Source: JBMNEH01 sp050948665 (GTDB lineage Bacteria; Bacillota; Clostridia; Christensenellales; UMGS416). From it: a DNA stretch of 64,000 nt. Shown here in pieces: positions 8,731 to 16,673 of the stretch. The position numbers and the translations under genes were made by a program. How positions within the stretch are numbered: the first letter of the stretch is position 1; each line of letters begins with the position of its first letter. The notes under the pieces were generated by a model. The model was not told the DNA's origin and made no database searches. It was given only the letters and a program-made list of their open reading frames with translations. The stretch is from positions 1,798,001 to 1,862,000 of the forward strand of contig JBMNEH010000001.1 of NCBI GenBank assembly GCA_050948665.1. The letters run 5' to 3'.

Positions 8731-10422
8731 TCATTCCACAGGATGGCCGGCAGCATACGCATCTCTATCCCGGGCGGCAATTTCCTTGCGCATAATTTTG
8801 CCGGAGGTGGTCTTTGGCAACGCCTCAACAAAGGCAATTACCCTTGGATATTTATAAGGTGCGGTATTCTTTTTCACATAGACCTGCAGTTCTTTGGCAA
8901 GAGACTCCGAAGGCTCGTAACCCCGCGCGAGCATGATGGTTGCCTTTACCACCTGCCCCCGAACGGGATCAGGAATCGGGGTTACGGCGCACTCCAATAC
9001 CGCCGGATGCTCCATCAGTACGCTTTCTACCTCAAAGGGACCGATACGGTAGCCCGAGCTTTTGATAACGTCATCCGCTCTCCCTATAAACCACAGATAG
9101 CCGTCCTCATCACGCCAAGCGACATCTCCCGTGTGATAATACCCGTCATGCCATGTCTCCAAGGTCTTCTCCGGATCGCGATAATACCCGGTCATCAGCC
9201 CCACAGGCTTGCCCTTCCGCGTGTCTATGCAGATCTCTCCCTCTTCACCGTAGCCCACCTCCCTGTCATTTCCGTCCAGTAAAACAATGGAGTAATGCGC
9301 ATTCGGCTGTCCCATCGAACCGGGGCGGGGCTGCATCCAGGCAAAGGTGCCAACCAGAATCGTTCCCTCCGTCTGCCCGTAGCCTTCCATCAGAGGGACC
9401 CCCCCCGTCGCCTTCCGGAACTGCTGCTGTACCTCCGGGCTAAGCGGCTCTCCCGCCACCGCAGCGTATTGAAGGTGAGAAAAGTCACATCGGGAAAGGT
9501 CCTCTTTGATCATAAACCGGTATACCGTTCCCGGAGCGCAAAAAGTTGTCACGCCCCACTTTGCCATCTCCTTCAGCATATCCACCGCATTAAATCTGTC
9601 ATAATCATAGGCAAAAATCGCCGTTCCGGCAATCCACTGGCCGTAAAGCTTCCCCCAGGAAGACTTGGCCCACCCCGAATCCGCTACAGTCAGATGAAGC
9701 CCGTCTTCCACAACACACTGCCAGAAAGCAGCGGTCACGATATGACCCAAGGGATACAGAAAATCATGCACTGCCATTCTCGGATAACCGGAGGTGCCGG
9801 AAGTAAAATATGCCAGCATAGGATCGTCATTCCGGCTCATTTCATTTCCTGTAGGGCGCAGCCAGGTATCTTCCGCTGCGTTCATCAGTGCATCCCAAGC
9901 CAGCCAACCCTCCAGAACATCCTTACCCAAGCAGATACGGGTAACAGGCCGGTCGCATTTTTCAAGCGCAGTATTTGTCTGGTTAATCACATACTCCGTA
10001 GAAACAGTAATAATAGCGGTAATGTCGGCAATTCTAATCCGGTAAACAATATCCTTTGCGGAAAGCTGCGCCGTTGCCGGTACCATCAACGCGCCGATTT
10101 TATGCAACGCCATAGAAATATACCAGTACTCATGCCGCTGCATGAGTATGACCATTACGGCATCTCCTTTTCGAATACCCTGACTGCGCAGGGCGTTTGC
10201 TGCCCGGTCTGATAATCGTTTGATATCTGCAAAGGTATAAACTACCGACTCCTCTGCCTCATTCACCCAAACAAGAGCCCGCTTCCCCGGATCCAGCCGA
10301 GCATATTCATCGGCAACATCATAGGCAAAGTTAAAGTTCTCAGGAATATTCAGTTTATATCTTTCATAAAAATCCCGGCTACTGGTGAAGCTGCCGGGAA
10401 TAAAACGTTCTAATAAGCGCAT
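8731..10422 (-). CDS. AMP-forming acyl-CoA synthetase (acetyl/medium-chain type)
   Basis: ANL-superfamily ligase that would activate a carboxylate as acyl-AMP and then acyl-CoA. The 563-residue protein has the P-loop-like motif YFTSGTSGYPRMAVHD, the core MEGYGQTEGT, the hinge TGDVAWRDEDGYLWFIGRADD, and the C-terminal Lys in TTSGKIMRKE. It resembles the ACSM/medium-chain subgroup more than classical Acs by eye. The P-loop residue usually Lys is Arg here. It starts six bases after the XRE-cupin regulator gene, so the regulator probably controls it and may sense the substrate. The actual acid is not readable from sequence. Confidence 0.9.
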   Translation of the reverse strand: MRLLERFIPGSFTSSRDFYERYKLNIPENFNFAYDVADEYARLDPGKRALVWVNEAEESVVYTFADIKRLSDRAANALRSQGIRKGDAVMVILMQRHEYWYISMALHKIGALMVPATAQLSAKDIVYRIRIADITAIITVSTEYVINQTNTALEKCDRPVTRICLGKDVLEGWLAWDALMNAAEDTWLRPTGNEMSRNDDPMLAYFTSGTSGYPRMAVHDFLYPLGHIVTAAFWQCVVEDGLHLTVADSGWAKSSWGKLYGQWIAGTAIFAYDYDRFNAVDMLKEMAKWGVTTFCAPGTVYRFMIKEDLSRCDFSHLQYAAVAGEPLSPEVQQQFRKATGGVPLMEGYGQTEGTILVGTFAWMQPRPGSMGQPNAHYSIVLLDGNDREVGYGEEGEICIDTRKGKPVGLMTGYYRDPEKTLETWHDGYYHTGDVAWRDEDGYLWFIGRADDVIKSSGYRIGPFEVESVLMEHPAVLECAVTPIPDPVRGQVVKATIMLARGYEPSESLAKELQVYVKKNTAPYKYPRVIAFVEALPKTTSGKIMRKEIAARDRDAYAAGHPVE

Positions 10423-10428
10423 TGCGTA

Positions 10429-10986
10429 TTATTCCTCCGATTTTGTGATGATGGATAAAAACCGTGTTGCGCCGCCGATTGCGTTCATGCCGTGGGGAGT
10501 AGAGGCATCGAAATAAATCGAATCCCCGAGCCGCAGCGTAACTCGGTTCCGGGGGAAATCCACCCGGAGCGTACCCTCCTGTACCAAAATATACTCCTGT
10601 CCTTCATGGTTATACTGGTTGGCGTCCTGCGGTTTGGGCGTTACCGTTACCATGAAAGGCTCCATCAGTTTATTCTTGAATCCGTATGCCAGTGCCTCAT
10701 ACCCATAATCCTTACGCCTGTCCACGGCAATTCCCTTGCCCCGGCGTACCACAAAATAAGCGTCACTGCGAGGTTCCTCTCCGGTGAGAAGGATCGTCAG
10801 ATCCGTGTCAAACAGCTTAGCCAGCTGATATAGGAAGCCGATGGGAATATCCTGCCGAGCTGCCTCATAATCCGCGTATAAAGACGGAGATACGCCTACT
10901 TTTTCAGCCGCCGTTTCTATGGACATTTCATTTATTTCCCGTATATCACGGATACGTGCCGCAATATTGAAAAGCTCTTCTTCCAT
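10429..10986 (-). CDS. XRE-family regulator with C-terminal cupin domain
   Basis: DNA-binding regulator of 185 residues. An N-terminal helix-turn-helix of the Xre/SinR type (about 5-62, with MSIETAAEKVGVSPSLYADYE) is followed by a cupin barrel (about 110-180, with NHEGQEYILVQEGTLRVDF and GDSIYFDASTPHGM), the usual small-ligand sensing module. The start at 10986 has AAAGGAG eight bases upstream; the 28-codon longer frame runs through the promoter and is rejected. It is the first gene of an operon with the acyl-CoA ligase, a pairing known in clostridia. The ligand is unknown; a product or substrate of the ligase is an obvious guess. Confidence 0.88.
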   Translation of the reverse strand: MEEELFNIAARIRDIREINEMSIETAAEKVGVSPSLYADYEAARQDIPIGFLYQLAKLFDTDLTILLTGEEPRSDAYFVVRRGKGIAVDRRKDYGYEALAYGFKNKLMEPFMVTVTPKPQDANQYNHEGQEYILVQEGTLRVDFPRNRVTLRLGDSIYFDASTPHGMNAIGGATRFLSIITKSEE

Positions 10987-11024
10987 ATGCCGCTCCTTTC
11001 CGCTGTACTGCGATGTTTCGTTAT

Positions 11025-11053
11025 AGTATACAATATTCGGAAGACTCTGGCAA
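11025..11053 (-). promoter_or_regulatory. promoter for the XRE-cupin/ligase operon
   Basis: Minus-strand TTGCCA and TATACT spaced by 17 bases, about 40 bases upstream of the chosen start codon. Confidence 0.7.
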
Positions 11054-11079
11054 GATATTTTTGCAAACATCTTCTCGAG

Positions 11080-11886
11080 TCAGTCCGCTGTTCCGATGGT
11101 ATTGCTCCATAACTCCGCCGGGCATATAATGAGGAGGAAAACGCCTGTCTCCCTTTTGAAAGCACGGGAAAATTGATATATATCCGAAAAAACCGTCTCC
11201 TTGGCCACTTCCCTCACCGATGTATAGTCTCCCGAAAGTAATTCACGAGCTTGTCTATCCGAAGGCTGCGGATATAACGCATAGGGGGAACATGATATGC
11301 CGTAGTAAACAGCTTACGAAAGTACACGGTACTGATGCCGGCAACTTCAGCCAAACATGCGATATCCAGTTCCGAGTCCCAAAGGTTTGCCTCCATATAC
11401 GCCAATGCGGTGCGGATCACAGCATTTGCCCGAACGGGCAGAGCTTCCTCCGAACTGTTTTCGGCTATCTTTACCAGCAACTCATATATGCCAGCCCGGC
11501 AAAGCGCTTCGCTCCCGGGTCTCCGTAACCTGCGAAGGTACTCGATTCTGTTCAACATCTTCCGGCAACCTATATTATCAAAATAGGAAACGAAGTAATC
11601 GGCATATCATCAGGGAGCCCCTACAATTCCTGTTCTGCCATATAATACATACCGGCTTTACTGCATATAAAACTGTAATTACTCCCTTGGGCAGCAATAC
11701 CGCATTCCCCTTATCCGAGAGGGTTTCCCTTCCACTGGAGACATAGACCGTCCTGCCATCGGTTTTAAAGGCAAGGCCCCAATGCTCCCGATCCGTCCTG
11801 CTCCGTGAAAAATCCTGCTGAAAGTTTACCCGATTTAATGCGCAAACCCGGCGCGGTATCACATTTTCAAGAATGGACGCATCCAT
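11080..11886 (-). pseudogene. degraded AraC-family regulator
   Basis: An AraC regulator broken across reading frames. The first part (from the ATG at 11886, with GGAGG six bases upstream) encodes the N-terminal sensor domain through LLPKGVITVLYAVKP. Near 11660 homology-like sequence moves to a second frame (AGMYYMAEQEL, then an in-frame TAG, then GLPDDMPITSFPI), then to a third frame that holds YFDNIGCRKMLNRIEYL and the first helix-turn-helix (AEVAGISTVYFRKLF, IRSLRIDK). Near 11245 it moves again: ARELLSGDYTSVREVAKE and FSDIYQFSRAFKRETG, the second helix-turn-helix, are in yet another frame. At least three frameshifts and one stop make real decay far more likely than one sequencing error. Confidence 0.85.
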
Positions 11887-11932
11887 CTTTTTCCTCCGGG
11901 ACAACTATATCAGTCGTTATATCGAGTTTAAA

Positions 11933-11951
11933 GCAAAAATATCATTTTTGC
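11933..11951. repeat. perfect inverted repeat upstream of the oxidoreductase operon
   Basis: GCAAAAA-TATCA-TTTTTGC, seven-base perfect arms, between the dead AraC gene and the operon promoter, ending 22 bases before its -35 box. It may be an operator or a weak terminator-like hairpin; nothing decides. Confidence 0.45.
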
Positions 11952-11973
11952 CAAATCAAATATTCGAATGCCA

Positions 11974-12002
11974 TTGTATTCATCCGATTAAAACGATATG
12001 AT
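11974..12002 (+). promoter_or_regulatory. promoter for the five-gene oxidoreductase operon
   Basis: TTGTAT and TATGAT spaced by 17 bases; the ATG of the first gene is 22 bases downstream of the -10 box, behind GGGAGG. This supports the start at 12024 over the longer frame. Confidence 0.6.
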
Positions 12003-12023
12003 TTATGTATGGGAGGAATTTTT

Positions 12024-12848
12024 ATGAGAATATCCTTTACAAAGCAAAAGGGGCCGTTGAAAGTGGCTGTCATTAAGGAAACCACAGCACGGGATGCCCG
12101 GTTTGCTATGCGGAACGCCGGCATTGCAGGGGCCGACGCCTTTGACCTGCATCTTTCGATGCTTTCACCGGAAGAAAGGGATGCGGATCAACTTCGTGCG
12201 TTATTCTCTGCCCAGACATTGCCCGTTATGGCTCTCCACTACAATCAGGGGCCGGATAACCTTAAACTGACTGACAGCGACGAAACACGGATGGAACTGC
12301 TTCATCTGGCAGCAACCTGCGGCGCATCCTGTGTGGATATGCAAGGCTATACCTTCAATCCCGGAGATACCCGCGCTTCGCTGACCGGTTCCGGTCTGCC
12401 CTTTGCTTCCGATATGCCGGCAGAGGTCGCTCTTCGTCGGGAAACTATTGATAGGCAGAAAGAATTTATAAGGGAGATCCATAAAGGCGGGAGAGAGGTG
12501 CTGCTTTCGGTCCATACCGGTGTGTTTCTTGACTGCGAGAAGGTGCTTTTTCTGGCAGATTTCTTGATGGAACGGGACAGTGACGCGCTGAAGTTGGTAG
12601 GCATGTGCGATACACCTGAGCAACTTGCGGAGTATGTAAAGGCAGTTCCCGCACTGAAAGCCCGTTTTCCCGGAAAGGCGATGCATTATCATTGCAACGG
12701 CAAATACGGCACCTTTACCCGGCTGGTCGGACCGCTTCTGGGCTCATATCTGGTCTTTTGTGTAGAGCGGTTCAACGTCCTCAGTGTTCCCGAGCAACTT
12801 CCTCTGCGAGAAACAGCAGAAATTTACAGATTGATCGAGAGGTTATAG
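12024..12848 (+). CDS. AroD-like (type I 3-dehydroquinate dehydratase-like) TIM-barrel protein
   Basis: 274-residue protein that by eye follows the type I dehydroquinase (AroD) barrel: a strand/helix series, LSVHTGVFLDCEKVL in the position of the catalytic-His region, ALKLVGMCDTPEQL where AroD has its Schiff-base Lys (KIA), then MHYHCNGKYGTFTRLVGPLLGS matching the Gly/Ser-rich end of AroD. The His pair and Arg residues of true AroD are not clearly kept, and the gene is not with shikimate genes. It leads an operon of four oxidoreductases, so a lyase or dehydratase acting on a sugar acid or cyclitol intermediate is plausible but inferred. Start at 12024 has GGGAGG seven bases upstream. Confidence 0.65.
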   Translation: MRISFTKQKGPLKVAVIKETTARDARFAMRNAGIAGADAFDLHLSMLSPEERDADQLRALFSAQTLPVMALHYNQGPDNLKLTDSDETRMELLHLAATCGASCVDMQGYTFNPGDTRASLTGSGLPFASDMPAEVALRRETIDRQKEFIREIHKGGREVLLSVHTGVFLDCEKVLFLADFLMERDSDALKLVGMCDTPEQLAEYVKAVPALKARFPGKAMHYHCNGKYGTFTRLVGPLLGSYLVFCVERFNVLSVPEQLPLRETAEIYRLIERL

Positions 12849-12849
12849 A

Positions 12850-13848
12850 ATGGAGAATATACACATTGTTTTCACCGCTCCGGGAATTGCAGAACTGAAA
12901 CGGGAACCTGTGCGGCAGCCCAAAGAGAATGAGGTGTTGTTAAAAACCTTGTATTCCGTAATCAGCAACGGTACCGAGCGGGCGTGCTTGCTGGATATGC
13001 CCAATGTCGCCGGCGTCTTTCCGCGACAGTTGGGCTACTGCGCAATATCCAGAGTAGTCAGATGCGGTAAACTGGTTACGGACTTCATTCCGGGAGACCG
13101 TGCACTGGTCTATCATGGCACGCATTCCGCCTATGTGACAAAAACCACCGAGGAGCTTACGCGTGTAACAGAACCCGTAGATTCTGCGGAAGCTGCTTTT
13201 GTCATCATCGCTGCCATGGGGCTGGGCGGTGTCCGAAAGCTCATGGTGGAACTGGGTGAATCCGCCATGGTGATGGGTTTAGGACTGCTGGGTTTGTTTG
13301 CGGCGCAGTTCCTCCGCCTTTCCGGCGTATATCCGGTCATTGCGGCGGATCCGGATCCCTGGCGCAGAGAACTCGCGTTGGCAACCGGTGCGGATTTTGC
13401 ATTGGACCCTCTGGAGAATGACTTTCCTGAAAAGGTGAAAGCCCTAACCTGGGGAAAGGGCGTCAATGCCACGGTAGAAGTGTCCGGCGCTGCCTCTGCG
13501 CTGCGGCAGGCATTGGATGCCGCAGCATGGAAGGGCCGCATTGCACTGCTGGGCTGCACCAGGGTGTCCGACGTGGCGATTGACTACTATCAGCAGGTTC
13601 ACCGTCCCGGAATTACCCTGATCGGCGCGCATAATTTTGTACGGCCCAGGGTGGATTCCTACCCCGGATATTGGACCCATCAGGACGACTGCCGAATTCT
13701 CTTACGCTTCCTGGCCGCCGGAAAGCTCCGCGTCCGGGAAATCATGCAGCCCGCCGCAGCCCCGTCAAGAGCCCCGGAGTTATATGCGCAGCTGGCGCGG
13801 GGCGAACTGCCGGCAGGCGTATACTTTGATTGGAGTAAGCTCTCATGA
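12850..13848 (+). CDS. medium-chain dehydrogenase/reductase (zinc-type alcohol dehydrogenase fold)
   Basis: 332-residue NAD(P)-dependent dehydrogenase of the MDR superfamily. The N-terminal GroES-like domain has SVISNGTERACL in place of the usual catalytic-zinc Cys motif, so it belongs to the SxGTE subgroup that lacks canonical zinc ligands. The Rossmann half shows GLGLLGLFAAQFLRL and a conserved Gly-rich VEVSGAASALRQALDAA. It starts two bases after the AroD-like gene and overlaps the next gene by ATGA. Probably oxidises or reduces a sugar-like alcohol together with its neighbours; substrate unknown. Confidence 0.85.
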   Translation: MENIHIVFTAPGIAELKREPVRQPKENEVLLKTLYSVISNGTERACLLDMPNVAGVFPRQLGYCAISRVVRCGKLVTDFIPGDRALVYHGTHSAYVTKTTEELTRVTEPVDSAEAAFVIIAAMGLGGVRKLMVELGESAMVMGLGLLGLFAAQFLRLSGVYPVIAADPDPWRRELALATGADFALDPLENDFPEKVKALTWGKGVNATVEVSGAASALRQALDAAAWKGRIALLGCTRVSDVAIDYYQQVHRPGITLIGAHNFVRPRVDSYPGYWTHQDDCRILLRFLAAGKLRVREIMQPAAAPSRAPELYAQLARGELPAGVYFDWSKLS

Positions 13849-14855
13849 GAAACGGAAAAATATTGATCGGACAAATCGGCATCGGTCATAACCATGCCGC
13901 GGCAAAAATGGAAGCGTTCCGGAGTTTGGATACTCTTTTCGAAGTAGCCGGCGTTGTGGCGGAAAGTCAGGAATGGCTGAAAAAGAGGGGCGGTCTCCCT
14001 GCATACAGGGACATACCCTTCATGACGGAGGAAGCGCTGTTAAACATGCCCGGACTGGATGCCGTCGCTGTGGAAACTGACGTGTGGGATATGCTGGCTA
14101 CTGCCCGGCGATGTGCAGTCCGTGGGCTGCACATCCATCTGGACAAGCCAGCCGGCACTGATTTAGCAGAGTACCGTATGCTGTTAGACAGTGTAAAAAC
14201 ACAGAATCTGGCATTCCAACTGGGATATATGTATCGATACAATCCCGCCGTTCGCTATTGTATAGAAGCAGTAAAGCGAGGGGAGTTGGGAGAAATATTC
14301 TCCGTCGACGCAATGATGAGTACGGAGCATTCACCTGAGTATAGGACATGGCTGAATCATTTTCCCGGCGGTACCATGTACATTTTCGGCTGTCACCTCA
14401 TAGATCTGATCCTGCAGATCCAAGGGCCTCCGGAGGAGGTGGTCCCCTTCCTGCAGCGCACGGGCTTTAATAGCGTGGATGCCTATGACAGCACGCTTGC
14501 GGTGTTCCGCTATTCAAAGGGAGCCTCTCTCGTCAGGGTTTCTTCGGTGGAAGTCAACGGTTGGGGAAGGCGGCAGCTGGTTATCTGCGGGGAAAAGGGC
14601 ACATTGGAAATGAAACCGATGGAGCGTCCCACACTGTTGACACGCTCCTATGCCGGAGGAGATGCCTACAATGATGTGCGGGAAGTCATCATGAACCGGA
14701 ATTTTCATGACAAACTGGGGCGGTATGACGACCAACTGCGGGACTTCGCCGCGTTTATTCTGGAAAAGAAAGAAAATCCCTACTCACCGGATTACGAATG
14801 GACATTGCAGAAAATACTGCTTGAGGCTTGTGCCTTCGGAAAGGGGCAAGAATGA
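13845..14855 (+). CDS. Gfo/Idh/MocA-family oxidoreductase
   Basis: 336-residue dehydrogenase with an N-terminal NAD(P)-binding fold (GQIGIGHNHAAA, a GxGxxH variant of the dinucleotide motif), the family motif HLDKPAG in place of EKP, and a C-terminal alpha/beta substrate domain with GGTMYIFGCHLIDLI, where the catalytic His lies. Such enzymes act on sugars, inositols and their keto forms. Its ATG overlaps the stop of the upstream dehydrogenase and its stop overlaps the next start, so the five genes are translationally coupled. Substrate cannot be assigned. Confidence 0.9.
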   Translation: MRNGKILIGQIGIGHNHAAAKMEAFRSLDTLFEVAGVVAESQEWLKKRGGLPAYRDIPFMTEEALLNMPGLDAVAVETDVWDMLATARRCAVRGLHIHLDKPAGTDLAEYRMLLDSVKTQNLAFQLGYMYRYNPAVRYCIEAVKRGELGEIFSVDAMMSTEHSPEYRTWLNHFPGGTMYIFGCHLIDLILQIQGPPEEVVPFLQRTGFNSVDAYDSTLAVFRYSKGASLVRVSSVEVNGWGRRQLVICGEKGTLEMKPMERPTLLTRSYAGGDAYNDVREVIMNRNFHDKLGRYDDQLRDFAAFILEKKENPYSPDYEWTLQKILLEACAFGKGQE

Positions 14856-15601
14856 GTCTACAGGGAAAAGCGGCATTTATTACCGGAGCCGGAGGATTTC
14901 TCGGGAGCGGATGCGCGCGGAAACTTGCAGCTTTGGGAGCAAAGGTAGCGCTATGCGATTTAAACGAGAAAACAGTAGAGAAAGTAGCGAGAGAAATACG
15001 GGCAGCCGGCGGGAAAGCCTGGACTTATACCGCGGACGTTACCGAGTCCGTCTCCATTGACATGGCGATAGAAGCTGCGGCCGAAGTCATGTGTGGATTA
15101 GATATCCTGATTCATGCAGCCGGTGGCAGCGCCCGGAGCAAGATGAAACCGCTCATACAGCAAAAGGACGAGGTGATCCTTCAGGTGATAAAAGTGAATC
15201 TATTGGGCGCACTGTATACTTCCCGCGCCGCAGGTCGCATCATGGTAGCCCAAGGCAAAGGCGGCAGGATATTGAATTTCGCTTCTACTGTCGGGGTGAA
15301 TGGTTTACGTGGCTGTGTGGAATATGCTGCCGCCAAAGGCGGTATTATGGCAATGACCAAGTCTCTTGCAAAGGAGCTTGCTCCATACCAGATAACGGTA
15401 AACTGTGTTGCGCCAGGAATTGTCCAACGCCCTGGAGAAGATAACGAGGCAGTGAAAACCAACTTTCTTGGCCGAAAGTGCACCGATGCCGATGTGGCAG
15501 CTTTAGTTGCCTTCATGGTGTCTGAAGAGAGCGGTTTTATCACCGGCCAAACCTACATTATTGACGGCGGCAGAAGTCTGGCCATGAAAGGAAGTGACTG
15601 A
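14852..15601 (+). CDS. short-chain dehydrogenase/reductase
   Basis: 249-residue classical SDR. Visible motifs: cofactor site TGAGGFLGSGCA (TGxxxGxG), NAG-like IHAAGGSA, catalytic Ser in NFASTVGVNG, and YAAAKGG with the Tyr-x-x-x-Lys pair; the end has VAPGIVQRPG and a C-terminal GQTYIIDGG. The start at 14852 overlaps the preceding stop as ATGA. Part of the oxidoreductase operon; likely a 3-oxoacyl reductase-like or sugar-alcohol dehydrogenase, substrate unknown. Confidence 0.92.
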   Translation: MSLQGKAAFITGAGGFLGSGCARKLAALGAKVALCDLNEKTVEKVAREIRAAGGKAWTYTADVTESVSIDMAIEAAAEVMCGLDILIHAAGGSARSKMKPLIQQKDEVILQVIKVNLLGALYTSRAAGRIMVAQGKGGRILNFASTVGVNGLRGCVEYAAAKGGIMAMTKSLAKELAPYQITVNCVAPGIVQRPGEDNEAVKTNFLGRKCTDADVAALVAFMVSEESGFITGQTYIIDGGRSLAMKGSD

Positions 15602-15602
15602 A

Positions 15603-16577
15603 ATGCGGGCAATATTGATTGCAGAAGACAAATCTTTGGTCTGGAGTGAAGTTCCAATGCCGGTTTACACAGAATCACAGGTTTTGATCCGTATCAAAGC
15701 AGCGGCGCTGAACCGGGCGGATCTGCTGCAGCGGGAAGGGAAGTATCCCTCTCCCCCGGGAAGCCCTCAATGGATGGGTCTTGAGATAGCGGGAGAAATC
15801 GTTTCTGTCGGCCGACGTGTGTCAAGGTGGAAGCTGGGAGACAAGGTCTGCGCCCTGTTGGGCGGCGGAGGATACGCGGAATATGTCGCCGTAGATGCAG
15901 GCATGGTGCTTCCTCTGCCAAAGAGGCTTACAATGGAGGAGGGCGCCTCTCTCCCCGAGGCATACGCCACCTGTTATCTTAACCTCTTTACAGAAGGAAA
16001 CCTTCGGCCCGGGGAAACTCTCTACTTCCCTGCCGGTGCTAGCGGCCTTGCCAGCGTAGGCATCCCTATGGCAAAGGCTTGCGGCGCCTATGTCATCACT
16101 TCAGTCCTTACGCCAGAAAAGACGGATGCCATCCAGCACCTTGGTGCGGACAGAGTGATCGTCCATTCTCATGAAAAGGTCTCCGAAGTGCTCCGGAAAG
16201 AAGCGGAGTCCGGGCACCCGGTGGATGTGTCAGTGGATTGCCTTGGCGGGCCTGCCATTGGAGAAACACTTCCATATGTCGCAGAGGGCTGCCGCTGGAT
16301 ACTGATATCCACCCTGGACGGGACAGAAACAGTACTGCCCCTCCGAGCGGTATTAACAAAAGGCTTACAGATAAAAGGCAGTATGCTGCGCAAAAAATCA
16401 GTAGCGGAAAAGTCTGAATTGCTGGCACGGCTGGAAGAGGAGTTTTGGCCGTTGCTGGAAGCAGGCAGACTGCGCCCCACACTCTACCGTGTATTGCCCA
16501 TTACCCAGGCAGAAGAAGCCCATGCGCTGTTGCAGCACGGAGAAAATGTAGGAAAAGTTGTTCTTCAAGTTCCATGA
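15603..16577 (+). CDS. quinone oxidoreductase-type MDR protein (PIG3-like)
   Basis: 324-residue NADPH-dependent quinone oxidoreductase family member (zinc-free MDR). It has the N-terminal ALNRADLLQREGKYP, typical of the PIG3/QOR group, the GLEIAGEIVSVG strand, FPAGASGLASVGIPMAKACGA as nucleotide motif, and the end HALLQHGENVGKVVL. The ATG at 15603 has AAAGGAAG eight bases upstream; an in-frame GTG three codons earlier is less likely. Last gene of the operon, directly after the SDR. It may recycle reducing equivalents or reduce an enone intermediate. Confidence 0.9.
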   Translation: MRAILIAEDKSLVWSEVPMPVYTESQVLIRIKAAALNRADLLQREGKYPSPPGSPQWMGLEIAGEIVSVGRRVSRWKLGDKVCALLGGGGYAEYVAVDAGMVLPLPKRLTMEEGASLPEAYATCYLNLFTEGNLRPGETLYFPAGASGLASVGIPMAKACGAYVITSVLTPEKTDAIQHLGADRVIVHSHEKVSEVLRKEAESGHPVDVSVDCLGGPAIGETLPYVAEGCRWILISTLDGTETVLPLRAVLTKGLQIKGSMLRKKSVAEKSELLARLEEEFWPLLEAGRLRPTLYRVLPITQAEEAHALLQHGENVGKVVLQVP

Positions 16578-16608
16578 TTTTCGTCAGAAATGAAAAAAAT
16601 AGCCTTGC

Positions 16609-16638
16609 TTGACATGATTTCTTGTTTACCGGTATAAT
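16609..16638 (+). promoter_or_regulatory. consensus promoter for the YabE-like gene and rsmA
   Basis: Exact TTGACA and TATAAT hexamers with an 18-base spacer; the coding start is 35 bases after the -10 box. Confidence 0.8.
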
Positions 16639-16673
16639 GGCAGCTGGAGGGATCTTTCCCTCAGGGAGACAGG

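Noticed and set aside
11214..11558. A free-standing 114-residue AraC helix-turn-helix protein
   Set aside because: It is only the middle piece of a longer AraC gene; the sensor domain and the second helix-turn-helix are present in other frames on both sides.
12024..12848. Genuine shikimate-pathway AroD
   Set aside because: Key AroD active-site residues are not clearly kept and no aro gene adjoins; it heads a catabolic-looking redox operon.
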